A stretch of DNA of 5,281 nt from Clostridiaceae bacterium (GTDB taxonomy: Bacteria; Bacillota; Clostridia; Saccharofermentanales; Fastidiosipilaceae), in NCBI GenBank assembly GCA_012514965.1, contig JAAYZH010000072.1, positions 1 through 5,281 on the forward strand. Direction: 5' to 3'. The translations under genes were made by a program, and so were the position numbers. Under the pieces are notes generated by a model, which saw nothing but the letters and a program-made list of their open reading frames with translations, was not told the DNA's origin and searched no databases. Positions 5,038 through 5,281 of the stretch are shown piece by piece (within the stretch, counting starts at the first letter, position 1; the number at the start of each line of letters is the position of its first letter).

Positions 5038-5281
5038 AATCGCCTTAATCGAGCCGGAGATTCCCCAAAACACCGGCAATATCATCCGCACGTGTGTCGC
5101 AATCGGAGCCAAGCTCCATCTGGTCGGCAAGCTGGGCTATTCGCTCGAAGATCGGCTGCTGAAGCGGGCCGGCCTGGATTACTGGTATCAGCTGACGGAT
5201 TTGCAATTGTGGGACAATGTCGAAGCCCTTTTGCAGGCCAAAAGCGGCAACGCGATTTACTACACAAGCACCAAGGACAGC
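5027..5281 (+). CDS. trmL: tRNA (cytidine(34)-2'-O)-methyltransferase, partial
   Basis: The first 85 residues of a SPOUT-class methyltransferase of the TrmL (YibK/CspR) subfamily are present; the frame is open at the right edge. In E. coli TrmL transfers methyl from S-adenosylmethionine to the ribose 2'-OH of the wobble base in two leucine tRNAs. The opening MALEIALIEPEIPQNTGN, with EPEIPQNTGNIIR at 9-21, is the subfamily signature. LGYSLEDRLLKRAGLDYW (36-53) is the next conserved block. YYTSTK (78-83) matches the strand where relatives have a Thr-Lys-Gly sequence. The C-terminal trefoil knot that binds the cofactor lies outside the window. A family is usually 150-170 residues, so about half is missing by truncation at the window edge, not by mutation. 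The start is GTG with AGGAG upstream. Confidence 0.95.
   Translation, partial: MALEIALIEPEIPQNTGNIIRTCVAIGAKLHLVGKLGYSLEDRLLKRAGLDYWYQLTDLQLWDNVEALLQAKSGNAIYYTSTKDS

Overview
The window is a compact, one-directional housekeeping gene cluster typical of Bacillota, most likely a Clostridia-type lineage. That placement is inferred from HPr kinase/phosphorylase, a Gram-positive type II MurB, RapZ/YvcJ and WhiA/YvcL lying together, and from strong AGGAGG-type ribosome binding sites. The genes have roughly balanced base composition. The upstream intergenic region is clearly AT-rich. I cannot name a genus.

Layout. Positions 1-47 hold the first codons of a divergent minus-strand gene, recognised mainly by a near-perfect Shine-Dalgarno sequence. 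Positions 48-276 are a divergent control region with an extended -10 promoter facing right, a possible promoter facing left, two palindromes and an 11-bp tandem repeat. Six plus-strand genes follow: a HEAT-repeat-like protein of unknown function (277-1227), hprK (1238-2155), murB (2188-3168), rapZ (3224-4105), whiA (4102-5037) and the 5' part of trmL (5027 to the window edge). Gaps between genes are 10, 32 and 55 bases, followed by overlaps of 4 and 11 bases. No terminator is visible, so the set is probably one transcription unit that continues past the right edge.

How the genes fit together. HprK phosphorylates HPr on serine and links glycolytic flux to carbon catabolite control. MurB makes UDP-MurNAc for peptidoglycan. 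RapZ/YvcJ is a P-loop protein tied to amino-sugar and envelope metabolism in the species where it has been studied. WhiA is a DNA-binding protein linked to cell division and chromosome organisation. TrmL methylates the wobble base of leucine tRNAs. The cluster thus joins carbon-status sensing with wall synthesis and division.

No exotic system such as a defence island, CRISPR array or mobile element is visible. The points most worth a second look are the absence of yvcK between rapZ and whiA, the unrecognised HEAT-like protein at the head of the hprK operon, an extra segment of about 27 residues inside MurB, an Asn-to-Tyr change in the WhiA helix-turn-helix, and the palindromes in the divergent control region.
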